64,000 nucleotides of DNA from Melastoma dodecandrum (GCA_029817715.1 JARUPY010000164.1:252001-316000); one strand, 5' to 3'; counted from the stretch's first letter, positions 31,556 through 44,211 are shown. The notes: generated by a model from the sequence alone, not told the origin. Numbers and translations are program-made.

Positions 31556-33520
31556 ATGATGAAAAATACCAGGAGTGGAGTTACTCGCGATCCTCCTCCT
31601 CCTCCATTAGATGGAAATGATCAGCATCCACCAGCCGACTTAAATGTCGAGAACACGGCTCTAAGAAGCCAGGAAATCGGGAATCAATCCGATTCTGGAG
31701 GTCATACTCCTTCTGAGTTTATTTCCAGAATTGAATTCCATAAAGAATTCAATGATATGAGGAACCTAATGGACAGACATATCACTGGGTTGCAAGACAA
31801 CATGGCTCAAATTCTGGAACAGCTTAGCGCTTTGAGTAGGCCAAGCGCCGCGACGAAGCCAAGCACCCCCATAGACAGGGAAAATTCCTTCATGAGAGAT
31901 GCCCGGCGTGTAGAAAGGCGCAATGTATCATTTCAAGGAAATGAGCCTTGGGGTGGCACTAACCCACGTGCTACCGAAGTCGGGAGCAGGGACGAAATGT
32001 TCCCGTCAAGGCCTACGACCTCCCGATCTCCTACTTGGAGAGCAAATGCGGTGTACGCGGTGAATCCTGTAAACGACGAGGTAGAGGCTCAGGACGAGAC
32101 AAACAGGTATGCGAGTGCCATACCCCCTCGTCGACCTGGTAAAGAGCATGTTGAGGAGATTCCTCCAGGAGAGCCTCATATAGTGGGAAATTTACCACGG
32201 GCAGAAAGTTTCTACACTAACGTCTCAGTGAACCCATAGCAACCTCGAGTAACCCCAAGGGTGACGGATCCTCCAGATAAAGTGGGATACGTTCGAGAGC
32301 AGTTCGACCCCGTTCCTCCACCACCACCGAATCTGAGGGAGACGATCGCTCAGGTTTTGGAGCAGATGGTACCTGAAGCAGTCAGGCAAGAGGACCCTGG
32401 TTTATACAGGAGTCCTTATCCTGCCTATATTGATAGGGAATATCCTCTGCCTAGGGGGTATAGAGTTCCTGATTTTACCCGTTTTTCGGGGGAAGATGAG
32501 ATGACGCCCGTAGAGCATATAGCCCGGTTCACATATCAGGCAGGAGACGCTGCAGCCAATGACTTTTGGAAACTAAAGCTGTTCCCGAACTCTCTCACAG
32601 GAGATGCCTTTACATGGTATGCGAGTCTACCTCCTGGATTAGTAACATCATGGGAGGAGATGCAGTCTTCTTTTATGAAGGCATTCGCACGATTAGATAC
32701 GCCCATGTCCATCTTCGAGGTGATGCGACTTAAGCAAACTGCCGGAGAACATCTATGACAGTTCCTCATGCGCTTGTGCAAGGCACTACTGTGCTGTAGA
32801 CCTACGATTCCTGAAAGGGATCAGCTGATGATGGGGTTAAGCGCGTTGTCTATGCCTTTCAAGAAAAAGCTGCAGGGAGAAAGGTTTAATGACCTGTATG
32901 ACTTGGCCAGAAGAGCGATGGAGTATCATCAGTTACTGATGGAAGAGGCGCAGTCTAAGCATGCCTTTCAGCTGGAATCCTTTGAGGTAGACATGGCCGA
33001 ATTCGTGAAAGGCGAAGCAATGGTTTGTGAGCTTCTGGTAAGGAAAAATTCAAAAGCTAAAGCGTCCCAAAAGTCCAGCAAAGAAAGAAAATATTCTTTC
33101 GACGTAGACAAGGCAGATGCGATCTTCGACTGGCTCATCCAACGGAAGCGCATTAAACTTAAACCGGACCATAGAGTTCCCCAGCCAAAAAGGGAAAAGA
33201 CTAGAAACTACTATAAATGGCATGGGTCGTTTACGCACACGACCAAAGATTGTCTGTCATTCAGGACTATAATCCAGGACCTTATAGAGTCCAAGGAATT
33301 ATGTTTCCCTGAAGTCGACGAAGTCACTATGGTCAACGATAGGCCTTTTGATGATGAAATAGCTATTCATATGTTCGATGTTGCTGATGTAGTCATCAAT
33401 TTCATCGAAACTAATATAGATCATTCCCTGCAGGACATAAAGATCCCCGGGGAGACCTTGGAGGCGAATGCCCTCTTTCGTCGACTGGCTGATCTGTCCA
33501 GTCAAGGAGGTTGCGCCTAA
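31556..33520 (+). pseudogene. Element E gag, two in-frame stops
   Basis: A single reading frame runs from the ATG at 31556 to TAA at 33518, interrupted only by TAG at 32237 and TGA at 32756. The N-terminal part is low-complexity with a proline run. The capsid core begins near 32410 (PAYIDREYPLPRGYRVPDF, then WKLKLFPNSLTGDAFTWYA). Near 33200 is YYKWHGSFTHTTKDC, resembling a CxxH-H-C knuckle with its first Cys replaced. Just before 33520 the homologous reading moves to another frame (ICCWHMDDTHTRDRCNIF, 33468-33782), so there is at least one frameshift. The stretch 33783-34031 is a low-complexity linker without a clear domain. Confidence 0.75.
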
Positions 33521-34031
33521 CATTTGTTGCTGGCATATGGATGACACGCACACCAGAGATCGATGCAATATTTTTAGGAAGTATCTCCAGAACAATCAGG
33601 GGGATACCTGGTATGATTTGACCCCACTTGAGGAGGTAGCAATGGGAGTAGTGCCCTTAAGCTTGCGAAGCGCCTCCAACAGTTCACAAAGGGGATTTAA
33701 AAGCCCTCCAAGCGCGGAGCGTAGGCCAGCAACCCGGGGAGGAAGAGGTGGCCCACATGGTCGAGGCCGAGCACCTGAGTAGCAGCCCCGTGCGCCCGAA
33801 CGTCCCAGGCGACACTTGGAGTTTAATGACTCCTCGTCTTAGCAAGGTACCAAGTCAGGGCAGGAAAGGCTTGGCCATTCTGACGAATCTCGCCCCGGGA
33901 GCGCAGAAGCAGGTAACCCTAGTAGAGCCCAACGGCCCGAACAACCGCAGGAGAGGGCGAGCAAGCCGAGACATGGAATGCCTAAGGTCGACATCCAGGC
34001 GGTCCAGACAGGCTGACCAATAGCTCAGTTC

Positions 34032-35153
34032 TTGGAGGCAAAGATGCTCTGTCAGAAATGCAAGGTCATAGCTCAAAACAAGATAATGATCACTCAACTC
34101 TGCACTTCCTGCTGCGTCGACTATTTTCTCAAGCTTGTAGACTTGTCCTCAAATGGGGAAATCGTGGTCAAACCCGCGCGCCCTAAAGCTACAGGTACTT
34201 GTGAAACTAACAACACTTGCTTGGAATCGCAGCAGCTTCCCACACGAACAGTAGTGGGATACGACCCATTTGTCGGCGACCATGTGGAGGTACGTCAAAT
34301 TCTCCTTGGTTCTAAGAGATTAAGGGTGATTAAAGCAGTTAACCCTTCAAAATATTGGCAGAAGGCAATGGGTAAGACCACTTTGCCACCAAGGGCACGC
34401 AAGAGGAGGGACAGACGTCTAAGTCACGTCTCCAAAAGGCCCAGGCCTACCCTCTCAGGAGCAGCCCCACCGACTAGAGCGCCGACAAATGGAGTTAACG
34501 CTGAGGCAGAGCGCATTGAGTCTACGGACCATTTAGAAGAGCCTGGCTCCAGCTTTGACTATACCCCACTCCGGAGCAAGATCCCAAGTGATGTCGACGG
34601 GGAGATGAGGCCAGTCGTGAGCTGCAATGCCCTTACCCTGCCTGTTGACTTCGCTTGTAAGCGAGACACAGGAACCTTAGGAGGTATGGTGCCTTTTCCT
34701 TGTTCTCCCGTTTACCCAGCGGGCTTTCCATTAAATTGGTTGGAAAAGCCGACTGACGGCATGAAACAACACATGCATTCATTATATATTACTGCTACCT
34801 TTGATGATACAGTAGTGAGTCGAGTCCTTGTAGACAACGGAGCCACTATAAACGTGCTCCCTCTATCCAGGTTTAAAATGCTTGGATATAAGCCTCACGA
34901 CTTCGTTAAAACCAATGTCGCAGTAAGTGGGTTTAACGGTAGGAAATCCGAGTGCCTAGAGGTTTTCTCGGTGCACCTTGAGGTGGGTCGCCAGGAAAGG
35001 GAAACCGCCTTCTTCGTGATAGACATAATTCCTATTTTCAATGCGCTATTAGGCCGCGACTGGCTCCATAAAGCTGCAGCTATTCCTTCTACGTTGCATA
35101 GAGAGTTATTGCTTTCGGTTGACTCTAAGATTGAAATTATCAAGGCTGATTAA
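34032..35153 (+). CDS. Element E protease region
   Basis: A 373-residue open frame. The N-terminal 230 residues include a basic Arg-rich patch (RARKRRDRRLSH) and PFPCSPVYPAGFPLNWLEKP. The retropepsin fold follows, with VVSRVLVDNGATINVLPL near residue 265; the catalytic triplet is Asp-Asn-Gly instead of the commoner Asp-Thr/Ser-Gly, a variant also known in related plant gypsy elements. FNALLGRDWLH near residue 340 is the protease flap-end motif. The frame ends at TAA 35151, before the linker to RT at 35178-35528. Confidence 0.7.
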   Translation: MEAKMLCQKCKVIAQNKIMITQLCTSCCVDYFLKLVDLSSNGEIVVKPARPKATGTCETNNTCLESQQLPTRTVVGYDPFVGDHVEVRQILLGSKRLRVIKAVNPSKYWQKAMGKTTLPPRARKRRDRRLSHVSKRPRPTLSGAAPPTRAPTNGVNAEAERIESTDHLEEPGSSFDYTPLRSKIPSDVDGEMRPVVSCNALTLPVDFACKRDTGTLGGMVPFPCSPVYPAGFPLNWLEKPTDGMKQHMHSLYITATFDDTVVSRVLVDNGATINVLPLSRFKMLGYKPHDFVKTNVAVSGFNGRKSECLEVFSVHLEVGRQERETAFFVIDIIPIFNALLGRDWLHKAAAIPSTLHRELLLSVDSKIEIIKAD

Positions 35154-35177
35154 TATTCCTACTGTGACAAGGGTATC

Positions 35178-36426
35178 TTGTATGCAGAGACAAGCAAGAC
35201 TGTTAAGGACCTTACACTGGACCAGCGCTATAAGTTTGGCGACCCTACTGTAGGACCCCTTGGCGAACCAGCTGGAAAGTTCGACTACATCGTAGACTAT
35301 GGGACATCGCACCTCAAACCGGACACAGGGCCGATCGTCCCAACTGGATGGGGAGATGAGCTGTCTGCCCAAGACATAGAGGAGGTTCTCCAGGAAGTCA
35401 ACTCGGGGGAAAACCCTGCAGCGACTGGCAAGGCGAAAGATGAAGGAGTAGAGAAAGATCAGCAAAATAGTACTGCGGAGTTGGAGCCTGATAGACCCCT
35501 GAAGGAAGGGATCTATGGACCAGAATGAAAAAGTAACCGAAGCAGTCGCCGATGTCCTTCAACGGCTTCAAGTCCACCAAGGAAATCCCTGCTATAAACA
35601 ACCTGTCTCTTGGTTTTCATTAAACTCAGAAGCGCTTAGAGCGCCTAATGCTTGTAATAAGCCCGTGTCTACCGACTTAGGTGGTTTAGAGGAACGCGAG
35701 TCTTTGATGACACCATGCGACCCATTGGTCTGCATTAACCTAGGAAGCGAGTCCTATCCTAGAGTTCTTTTCATTAGTTATTCTGTAAATAAAGAACTTT
35801 TCGGTGTGATTAGGGGAGTGCTTGAGGAATTCAAAGACTGTTTCGCTTGGGATTACACTGAAATGCCAGAGTTGGACCGTAGACTAGTAGAACACACTCT
35901 TCCTATCAAAAAGGATTTTAAACCGGTGCAGCAAGCACCTAGGCGCATGACTACTGAAGTTAAAAAGTTGGTCTTCGAAGAAGTCAAAAAACTTTTTCGA
36001 GCAGGTTATATTAGGACCTCGCGCTATACAGAATGGATCTCTAGCATCGTGCCCGTCCTTAAAAAGAATGGTAAGATCAGAGTCTGTATAGACTTTAGAG
36101 ACCTCAATCGCGCCACCCCAAAGGATAAATACCCTATGCCTATCGCAGACGATCTTGTAGACAAGACAGTAGGGCATCAGATTATGTCATTTATGGATGG
36201 ATTTTCTGGTTACAACCAAATCTTCATCGCAGAAGAAGACATACATAAAACAACATTCAAATGCCCCTTGAGGATATTCGAGTGGGTAGTAATGCCATTC
36301 GGGTTGAAGAATGCTGGCGCTACTTATCAGCGAGCAATGAACACTATATTTGATTCCTCTCTTGGCAAGACAGTAGAAGTCTACATCGATGATATAGTAG
36401 TCAAGTCGACGACAAGAAAACCTTAG
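35178..36426 (+). pseudogene. Element E linker and truncated reverse transcriptase
   Basis: The linker frame (35178-35528) overlaps the RT frame (35515-36426) by 14 bases in another phase, a frameshift. RT blocks visible: EEFKDCFAWDYTEMPEL, ASSIVPV-type SSIVPVLKKNGKIRVCIDF, MSFMDGFSGYNQI, MPFGLKNAGATYQRAMN and catalytic YIDDIVVKS. The frame stops eight or so residues after YIDD, and the thumb, RNase H and integrase are absent, so the protein cannot be a complete polymerase. Confidence 0.8.
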
Positions 36427-37580
36427 TCTTAGTCTACGCTCTCAGTAATGCGTCCAAGTAAAAAAAAAATAGAGGAATAGAAGAGAGAAAAAGAGGAGGC
36501 TCTATGTGAAGTCTACTTCTGTTGTTTCCTGAACTTGGTTAGTCCTTCGACTACTGCATCGTGGACTTGGCTGGCTCCACTTCTGCCTCCACTTCTTGTC
36601 TCCTTCTGCCTGCTCGCTATGAGGGTCAGGCAGGAATAGATCAGCCCAGGAATGCCTATGGTTTGACATATTGGGCGAACACCTCTGCATTCCTAAGAAG
36701 CTGACAGAGGCGGGGCGACCGGTGAATACCTCCGGTCTGTCTTACTAAGCCTCCGCTCCTTCTTCCCTGGAGTTTTGCAGAGGCGAGTCAACTTGTGAAT
36801 ACCTACGGTCTGTCTCACTTGACCAAGAGAAAACTCACAGGCCCGGACATAGCCAACTTTCTGCTTGGCGAGGTCAGTTTGTTGTAATGTCCGATGATGG
36901 AGATGATAAATCCCCGGGATCTTCATTTGCTCCAGAAAGAGATCTGGGCCATCTGCAACAATACTGGGCTGACCGAACAACCTTATGATGTTGGCCAGTC
37001 TTTGGATTGTGCGCATGGAGGCCACATCTCGTAGGAGGGTACACTGTGGTTGGACGATCCTTCTTTGCCAAGGAATGTGGCGAATAGGGGTAAGAGGAAA
37101 TCGGTTGTAGTGTATACCTCCCAGGAGCCTCTGATAGGACGAAGACAACTTAATACGGGGTCGTACAATTGTTTGGCTCCAGACAGTTGGGAGTCGCCAC
37201 CCTCGCACCTCCAGAGTTTATTCTGGGCTGTACGCCTTTCAATGGAAAAGGGGTAAGGAGAACCAGATGTTAGGAAGTCCAAAGAAGGAACACCATGGAA
37301 AGGAGAAGTGAGGAATCCTCAGGACACTCGGGGGGAAATTTAAAGAACGGCCCGAGGGAGAATGATGGCAAGCCTGAAAGTCCCGAGGAAGGAAGGTGAA
37401 AAGCTTTCTTCTCCAGAAGAGGAGGAAGACAAAAGGTCCGTCTTTAAAAGGGGGGAAGGTGAAAGGTTTCCTCTGCAGAGAATATCTTTTCGCAGGAAGA
37501 ATATCTTTTTGGCAGAGAATCAAATATTTTTACTGAAGCGTGCAACGTCGAAAGTCCTTAGGCGACAGAAGTCCCCTCAG
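36427..37580 (+). other. Element E 3' non-coding region replacing the rest of pol
   Basis: About 1.15 kb without recognisable pol sequence. Two similar stretches (GAATACCTCCGGTCTGTC near 36725 and GAATACCTACGGTCTGTC near 36797) suggest a local duplication. The minus-strand frame at 36693-37208 (171 residues) shows no domain. A purine-rich tail (37330-37590) leads to the PPT. Confidence 0.5.
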
Positions 37581-37597
37581 CAAAAAAGGGAGGCTCA
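37581..37597 (+). other. Element E polypurine tract
   Basis: CAAAAAAGGGAGGCTCA lies directly before the TGTTGACAT start of the 3' LTR. Confidence 0.7.
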
Positions 37598-38762
37598 TGT
37601 TGACATACGATTAAGGTGCCGGTTTTCTTGGGACTATTTCTGACAAAGCCCGTAAAGGCCCATTGAGGCCTATAGCTAAGTTAAATATATCAGGCCTGCG
37701 TAGACTACATGGTAAAGGAAGTTTACAAAGGCAGAATAATAACCTTGTAATCAAGGGAAGTCTACAAGCCTGCGCCTCCAAGGGATGCAAAGTCTATAGG
37801 CTTGCGCCTACAAAGGATACAAAGTCTACAGGCCTGCGCCTGCAAAAGACATGTGTCAAAGGAAAACGGTTTCACAGTCCCGAGATAAACGGGACTTGTT
37901 ACCCACGCATATATCAACACACATCTTAAAAAACAACCAATTAAACCCGAAGTTAGAGGAGTTTACGATCCACGATCAAACGAGTGGAAGTTAGTTAGCT
38001 TCGAGATTCTTGGGGAGAGTCGAGTCTAGAAAATCTTCGGAAGGTCGTAAAAGATAGGGTATAAAAGGGAGAGGATCTCCCTCAGAGAAAATCACGAACA
38101 AATCAGCTAACAGAAGCTTATCTTGCTCGTCACCCCTTAGTTGTTAGTTGTTAGGATTCCCCGACCTAGGCAAAACTCTTAAAGTTTCATTGGTCTTCCT
38201 TCCACTGTAAGAGTGAGCAATCGTAGCTCTAGCAACAAATCCCCGCCCTCATTTCCACCATCAGAGTGAGCAACCGTAGCTCTGGTAACAGCCCTCCGCC
38301 TTCGCCTCCAGCGCCAGGACAAGCCACCGTAGTCTCGGTACACAATTCCGCCTTCGACTCCAATGCCAGGACGAGCCACCGTTGTCCCGGTATGCACCTC
38401 CGCCTTCGACACCGCCGCCAGGGTGAACCATCACAGCCTTGGTGTCCATGTCCGCCTCAGCACCCGACCGCATTCAGTCCATCAAGTCCAGTAGCTGAGT
38501 CCTGCTGCCCGAGGAGCACAAGTCTACAGCGCTCTGCCATCAAGTCTACGACGACGCTCCAAGTCTAGGAAGCACTGTAGCCAATCTACGACCATACCAC
38601 CGTCCTTATTTTTAGTTTTATGGCTGTAATCTTTCTCTACTTCATGTAAAAACTGTTTGCATTCAATCAAATTCTTCAATTACTTACTGGCGACCACATC
38701 TACAAATCCCTGTGAGTCTTATTGCCAAATATTTCCGGCGTGATCCGTTTCCTACGCGAACA
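37598..38762 (+). repeat. Element E 3' LTR
   Basis: It starts TGTTGACATACG and ends CTACGCGAACA. It carries the TATA box at 38060-38067 and the 53-bp array, as in the 5' LTR, and is followed by the CCGTC TSD. Confidence 0.88.
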
Positions 38763-38790
38763 CCGTCCTTGTATCATCCCCCCCTTGTTG
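38763..38790 (-). repeat. First 14 bases of the gypsy D 3' LTR and its PPT
   Basis: On the minus strand AACAAGGGGGGGA (PPT, 38790-38777) is followed by TGATACAAGGACGG (38776-38763), where element E interrupts. Confidence 0.75.
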
Positions 38791-40727
38791 AAAAGATTTT
38801 GTCTTCATACTCGCATGGTCATCGTCTTCGTACAGAATGAGGTCATTCACATTGAAAGTGGCGGAGACTCTATACTCTCCTAGAAGATCCACCTTGTAGG
38901 CGTTGTCGTTGATTCGCTCGATGATTTGGAAAGGCCCTTTCAGCTCGAGGCATCAACTTGTTCTTTCTCTTTGCAGGGAATCGTTCCCTCCTCAGACGAA
39001 TCCACATTAAGTCTCCCGGCTGAATGACTTTCGCTCTTCTCTCGCAATTTGCTCTTTCCTGATATCAAAATTAGCCTTCGATCTAAGCACGAATCTTCTC
39101 ATGGAGCAATCTCATCTCCTTAGCGTGCTCTTCGGCATGTCGGCTGACTATCCTAACACTTGGTAAAGGCATTAGATCGACATGAATTATAGCATTGTGG
39201 CCATAAACTACTTCAAAGGGTGAGGACTTGGTTGTTGAACTCGGGGCTCTATTGTAGGCGAACTCTGCATGAGCATGTTTCACATCCCAATACTTATGGT
39301 TCTTCGAGACCAATGTTCGAACAATTGCAGCCATGGTTCGATTAACAACCTCTGTCTGTCCGGCGGTCTGCGGATGGTACGCCGTGCTGAAGACGAGTTT
39401 AGTTCCCATCTTATGCCACAACGTCTTCCAAAAGTAGCTTAGGAACTTCACGTTGCGATCTGATACGATCGAGTTAGGAGCTCCATGCAATCTCAATACT
39501 TCTCGAAAATATAAATCAGCTATGTTGGTTGCATCGCCTGTCTTCTGTCTTGGAATGAAGTGTGCCATATTCGAGAATCTATCGACCACTACCACGATCG
39601 AATGCTTTCTCCTCTGCGTACTGGGTAGCCCCAACACAAAATCCATACTCACATGTTCCCATGGTCGCTTAGGAACCTGTAGTGGAGTATACAATCCTTG
39701 GGGTTGGACTCGGCTCTTCGCCTGGTGGCAGATAGCACATCTCGAGATAAGACTCCTCACTTGCTTCTCCATTTGAGGCCAATAGAAATCCTCCTGAAGC
39801 ATCGACAATGTCTTGTCGACTCCTAAATGTCTGGCGATTCCTCCTTCATGGACTTCTCGAATGAGTAGCTCTCGCATCGAGCTCCTGGAAATGCACAACT
39901 TAAAGTCGCGAAAGAGAAATCCATTCACCTGATGCAATTGATCAATTGCCTGAATGGTGCATTGGGTGAAGACTCCTCCAAAATCTTCGTCGCTCTTATA
40001 TGGATCCTTCAGGTACTCGAAACCAATGAGCTTGGTCTCCATTGCGGACAACAAAACCATCTTCCTTGAAAGGGCATCATCAACTACATTCTTTGCTCTT
40101 GGTTTGTGCTTGAGCACGAAAGTGAAAGATTGAAGAAATTCGACCCACTTCGCATGTCGCCGACTAAGATTGTGCTGACCATTGATGTATTTGAGAGCTT
40201 CATGGTCGGTGTGTAGCACAAATTCTCTAGGCAGCAGGTAGTGGCTCCACTCTCCAAAACTCGAATGATATCTAGGAACTCCTTGTCGTACGTCGAGTAG
40301 TTGATTTTCGCACCATTGAGCTTCTCGCAGAAGTAAGCGATGGGTCTCCCTTCCTGTATCAACACTCATTCTATTCCAACTCCGGATGCGTCACATTCAA
40401 CTTCGAACATCCTCGCAAAGTCAGGTAAGGCAAGAACGGGTGCTTCGCTTAGACACTCTTTCAGTCGCTTGAAACTAGCTTGTGCGACTGAAGTCCACTC
40501 AAACTTCTCTCCTTTTAGACACTCAGTGAGAGGGGCTGCGACCGAGCTGAAACCTCAAATGAATCTCTTGTAAAACGACGCAAGCCATGGAAGCTACGAA
40601 CGTCGGGGAAACTCCTTGGCACTAACCATGCCTTGATCGCTTTGATTTTGCATTCATCAACCTTGATTCCTTCGCTTGACACTACAAAACCAAGGAATAC
40701 TAAACTGGGTTGGAAGAATTCACACTT
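38791..40727 (-). pseudogene. Gypsy D RT end, RNase H and integrase
   Basis: Reading on the minus strand from 40727: CEFFQPSLVFLGFVV (RT connection), a damaged RNase H start near 40400, then one long open frame 40369-39083 (428 residues). This has FVLHTDHEALKYING of RNase H, HEGGIARHLG and CAICHQAK of the integrase zinc domain, and a full catalytic triad (Asp in SMDFVLGLP, Asp in IVSDRNVKFL, Glu in GQTEVVNRTM). After a frame break at about 39083 the C-terminal domain continues (INDNAYKVDLLGEYRVSATF) to the PPT. Upstream, RT is cut by the B insertion at 40728; the matching front half is at 53295-55310. Confidence 0.85.
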
Positions 40728-41261
40728 TGATGCGCACTACAACTAGATCGAAGAAGTTACAATCAAGGAGGAAGTTGTGGCTTATAAAGTGCTGGAGTGG
40801 ATTGGACAAAGTAATGCTTCATTTGGGAGAGTTTGAAGCATTTTGGAGAAGTAAAGGCCCCTACTTAAGACCCAGCCCATGGAAGGATGAATTTCAAGTA
40901 TTAGAGTCTTAAATGGAGTCATTTATTAAGTTAATGGGATGGTGGTAGTGGGGGAATTGATTAAAGGGTTAGTGGGGAGTGCATTTAGTGTAGTTTGTCT
41001 GGAACTCTCTCTTCGAAGTCTTTTAAAGGAATATATGCTGAAGGAGAAGGAGAGATTTTTTGGAGATTTAAACATGAGTGTTTCTTTCTTTTCTCTGAAT
41101 CACTTAGCCTAGAATCTAAGTGTGGTGAGTTGAGAGCGTGCAGCCTTTTCGTTCACGGTGGTGCCATCGCTGTATCCGGGTTCGTGGTTGTTCTATCTAG
41201 ACCTTGTTCGGGTTTGTTCTTAATTTGTTTAAGTTCTACTTTGCTGGGTGTTTCCGCATCA
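40728..41261 (+). repeat. Gypsy B left LTR
   Basis: TGATGCGCACTAC to TTTCCGCATCA, with TGATGCG/CGCATCA terminal repeats. It aligns with 44212-44761. Confidence 0.85.
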
Positions 41262-41263
41262 TT

Positions 41264-41692
41264 TAACGTTGATCAGATTGTAGACCCCTTTTTAAGACTT
41301 TGTCTTTCCATCCGAAGTGAGTGGATTCTCCTTCAACCTCTTTCTTCATTTGGTGGATTTCAAGTGCGGACTGAGTTGAGCGTATCAATCGGTGGGGGTG
41401 GTATCTGTATCCTCCGCGTTGTGCCTCGCCCTCGTCTTGTTCGTGGTGGTGTATCTGTATCCACGGCCAAACGAGTTTACCGAGTTCTTCTATCACGTTA
41501 GTGAATTTGTATCCATGGTGGTTGTTCTCAACCTACTTTCATCTATCCCAGTTCAATTCCATTTCCAGCCGCACCCTAAACATATCCTTCCGTCCATACC
41601 CCACGTCACTCCATTACGCAACTTTAGTGACGTTCCCCTTCGTTTTTGGTATAAGAATCATCTATTCCTTGCCGTCTCCGTATCATCACGCT
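41264..41692 (+). repeat. 3' part of a D2-type LTR
   Basis: It matches about 47215-47607 (AAGTGAGTGGATTCTCCTTC, TGTATCCACGGCCAAACGAG) and ends GTATCA at 41692, the true LTR terminus. RT sequence starts in the next base with no PBS between. The 5' half of the LTR is missing. Confidence 0.75.
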
Positions 41693-44210
41693 TCTCAACA
41701 GACCAGCCTATTGCTGCAATCTCGAAGAGGCAAAGGAGCTGCAACGGCAAGTGGAAGAGCTTATTCAAAAGGGGTTCGTGAGAGAAAGTCTCAGCCCATG
41801 TAACGTTCTTGCTATCCTCGTGCCTAAGAAGGATGCTTCATGGAAAATGTGCGTGGACAGCCGCGCTATCAACAAGATCACGGTCAAATACAGGTTTCCG
41901 ATTCCTCGTTTAGATGATATGCTTGATGAGCTGTACGACGCGTGTGTTTTCTCGAAGGTGGATTTGCGTAGTGGATATCACCAAATTCGTATGAAAGAAG
42001 GAGATGAATGGAAGATGGCGTTCAAGACCAAGTTCGGCTTGTATGAATGGCTTGTTATGCCCTTTGGCCTCTCGAATGCGCCTATCACTTTCATGAGATT
42101 GATGAACCAGGTGTTCCGACCTTTCCTTGGCAAGTTCGTCGTTGTTTATTTTGACGACATTCTTGTGTATAGTCACAGCAAAAATGAGCACTTGGAACAT
42201 CTTCGACAGCTGTTCGCCAAGCTTCGAGAACAACACCTCTTCGGTAATATCAACAAATGTGAGTTCCTTATCCCCAAACTTGTCTTCTTGGGGTACGTCA
42301 TCTCCAAGGATGGATTCCAGGTTGACGAGAGCAAAATCGAAGCGATCCGAGACTGGCCAATTCTGAAGACCACCAATGACGTTGGAAGTTTCCACGGTCT
42401 TGCTTCATTCTACCGACGGTTCATCAAAGGTTTCAACACCATTGCCGCACCATTGACCGAATGTCTGAAGGGAACAACCTTTGAATGAGCAGCAGAAGCC
42501 CATACGAGTTTCAAAAACCTCAAGAGACGACTATGCGAGGCACTGGTTCTAGCGCTTCCGAACTTCAGAAATATGTTTGAGGTGGAATGAGATGCTTCAG
42601 GGATTGGAATTGGAGGGGTCCTACTTCAAGAGGGTAGACCGATCGCCTACTTTAGTGAAAAGCTGAATGGATCACGGCTGAACTATTCAACATATGACAA
42701 GGAGTTTTTTGCAATAGTTCAAGCATTGGAGAATTGGAGTCACTATCTGATGTCGCGAGAGTTTGTCCTTCATACAGACCACGAAGCTTTGAAGCACATA
42801 AATGGGCAGGTCAAGCCCAACAAGCGACATGCGAAATTGGTAGAGTTCCTTCAAACATTCACATTTGTGCTGAAACACAAGTCTGGAGCAAAGAATGTGG
42901 TTGCGGTTGCCCTATCAAGGAAAATGACGTTAATTAGTACGATGGAATCCAAGTTGATTGGATTTGAGGTGCTGAAGGAGCTGTATGCCACCGATGACGA
43001 CTTCAAGAAGATTTACCACGAGTGTTTGACCAAGATAGTGGAGCATTACCATCTTTTCAATGGTTTTCTATTTCGAGGTTTAAGACTATGCATTCCTCGA
43101 AGTTCCGTTCGAGAGTTGCTGATTCGAGAAGTCCATGGAAGTGGAATTGCTGGCAATTTCGGAGTACAGAAGACATTTGAAATGTTGCACCAACATTTCT
43201 ATTGGCCAGAGATTAACAAAGCCGTCCAGGTGCTGGTTCGACAGTGTAGCATTTGTCAGCGAGCGAAGAGATATATCCAACCACAAGGCCTCTACACTTC
43301 TCTACTGGTGGCAGATCGTCCATGGGAGCACGTCAGTATGGACTTCGTTCTTGGTTTGCCTCGAACGCAGCGACAAAAGGACTCCATAATGGTGGTTGTT
43401 GATCGATTCTCGAAGATGACACATTTCATTCCTTGCAGGTAGAGTGACGATGCCACTAGTGTTGCGGATCTCTACTTTCGCGAAATTGTTCGGCTGCATG
43501 GTATTCCAATGACGATTGTATTTGATCGTGATGTAAAGTTCCTGAGTTACTTCAGGAAGACATTGCGGCACAAGCTTGGGACGAAACTACTCTTTAGCAC
43601 CACTTGTCACCCTCAGATCGATGGCCAAACGGAGGTAGTTATTTGAAGAATGGGAGCCATTCTTAGAACAATTTTGTCAAAGAATCAGAAGGATTGGGAC
43701 AACAAGCTTGCCCATGCTGAATTTGCATACAATCGAGCTCCTCACAGCACTACGAAAGCATCTCCCTTTGAGGTAGTTTATAGTATTAACCCGCAGGTGC
43801 ATATTGAACTATTACCGATGCCGAGCAAGGATGCCATGAACATGGATGTTGTCAAACGAGCCGAGGCAACGCTGAAACTCCACGAGCATATTCGAGCAAA
43901 TATAGAGAAGCAAAACGAAAGATACGTGAAGAAGGCGAACCAGAGACGTAAAGAACGGATCTTCCAACCCGGTGATCTAGTGTGGATTCATCTTCGTAAG
44001 TAAAGGTTTTCATAAGACGAAAGAGTAAACTCATGCCTCGAGTAGAAGGACCTTTTCGTGTGGTGGAACGGATGAACAATAACACCTATAAGATCGACCT
44101 CCCGGGGGAATATGGAGTTTCGACAACTTTCAAAGTTCAGGACTTGGCACCATACGAGGATGATGAAGACCCCTTAGATTTGAGGACAAATCTTTTCCAA
44201 CAATGAGGGA
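41693..44210 (+). pseudogene. Gypsy B left copy: RT, RNase H and integrase
   Basis: RT (open at 41751-42488): [49 protein letters not shown] and catalytic [13 protein letters not shown] at 42486 interrupts before RNase H, where a second stop follows the MFEVE string. Integrase (42726-43442, then 43650-44003): [30 protein letters not shown] and GQTEVVI followed by a stop. The C-terminal domain has FQPGDLVWIHLRK, then stops. The PPT-like AATGAGGGAA precedes the LTR at 44212. Inactive. Confidence 0.85.
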
Positions 44211-44211
44211 A

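Larger units (their letters stand above)
30333..38762 (+). mobile_element. Element E: Tat-like Ty3/gypsy, non-autonomous, with perfect TSD
   Basis: CCGTC flanks it at 30328-30332 and 38763-38767. LTRs of 1177 and 1165 bp, PBS, gag, protease, truncated RT and PPT are present; RNase H and integrase are absent. The lineage is suggested by YPAYIDREYPLPRGYRVPDF in gag, the DNGATINVLP protease, and RT with FGLKNAGATYQRAMN and YIDDIVVKS. It inserted into the 3' LTR of gypsy D, so it is younger than D. Its LTRs differ by several percent by eye, including a 12-base indel near the start. Confidence 0.85.

Noticed and set aside
36693..37208. 171-residue minus-strand ORF in element E
   Set aside because: No domain, Arg/Pro/Ser-rich composition, and position in a 3' non-coding region.
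30333..38762. Endogenous pararetrovirus instead of an LTR retrotransposon
   Set aside because: Paired LTRs, a 5-bp TSD, PBS and PPT are present and no movement-protein domain is visible.
41392..41781. 129-residue ORF spanning the D2 LTR and RT
   Set aside because: It crosses the LTR/RT junction in a frame other than RT; no domain.
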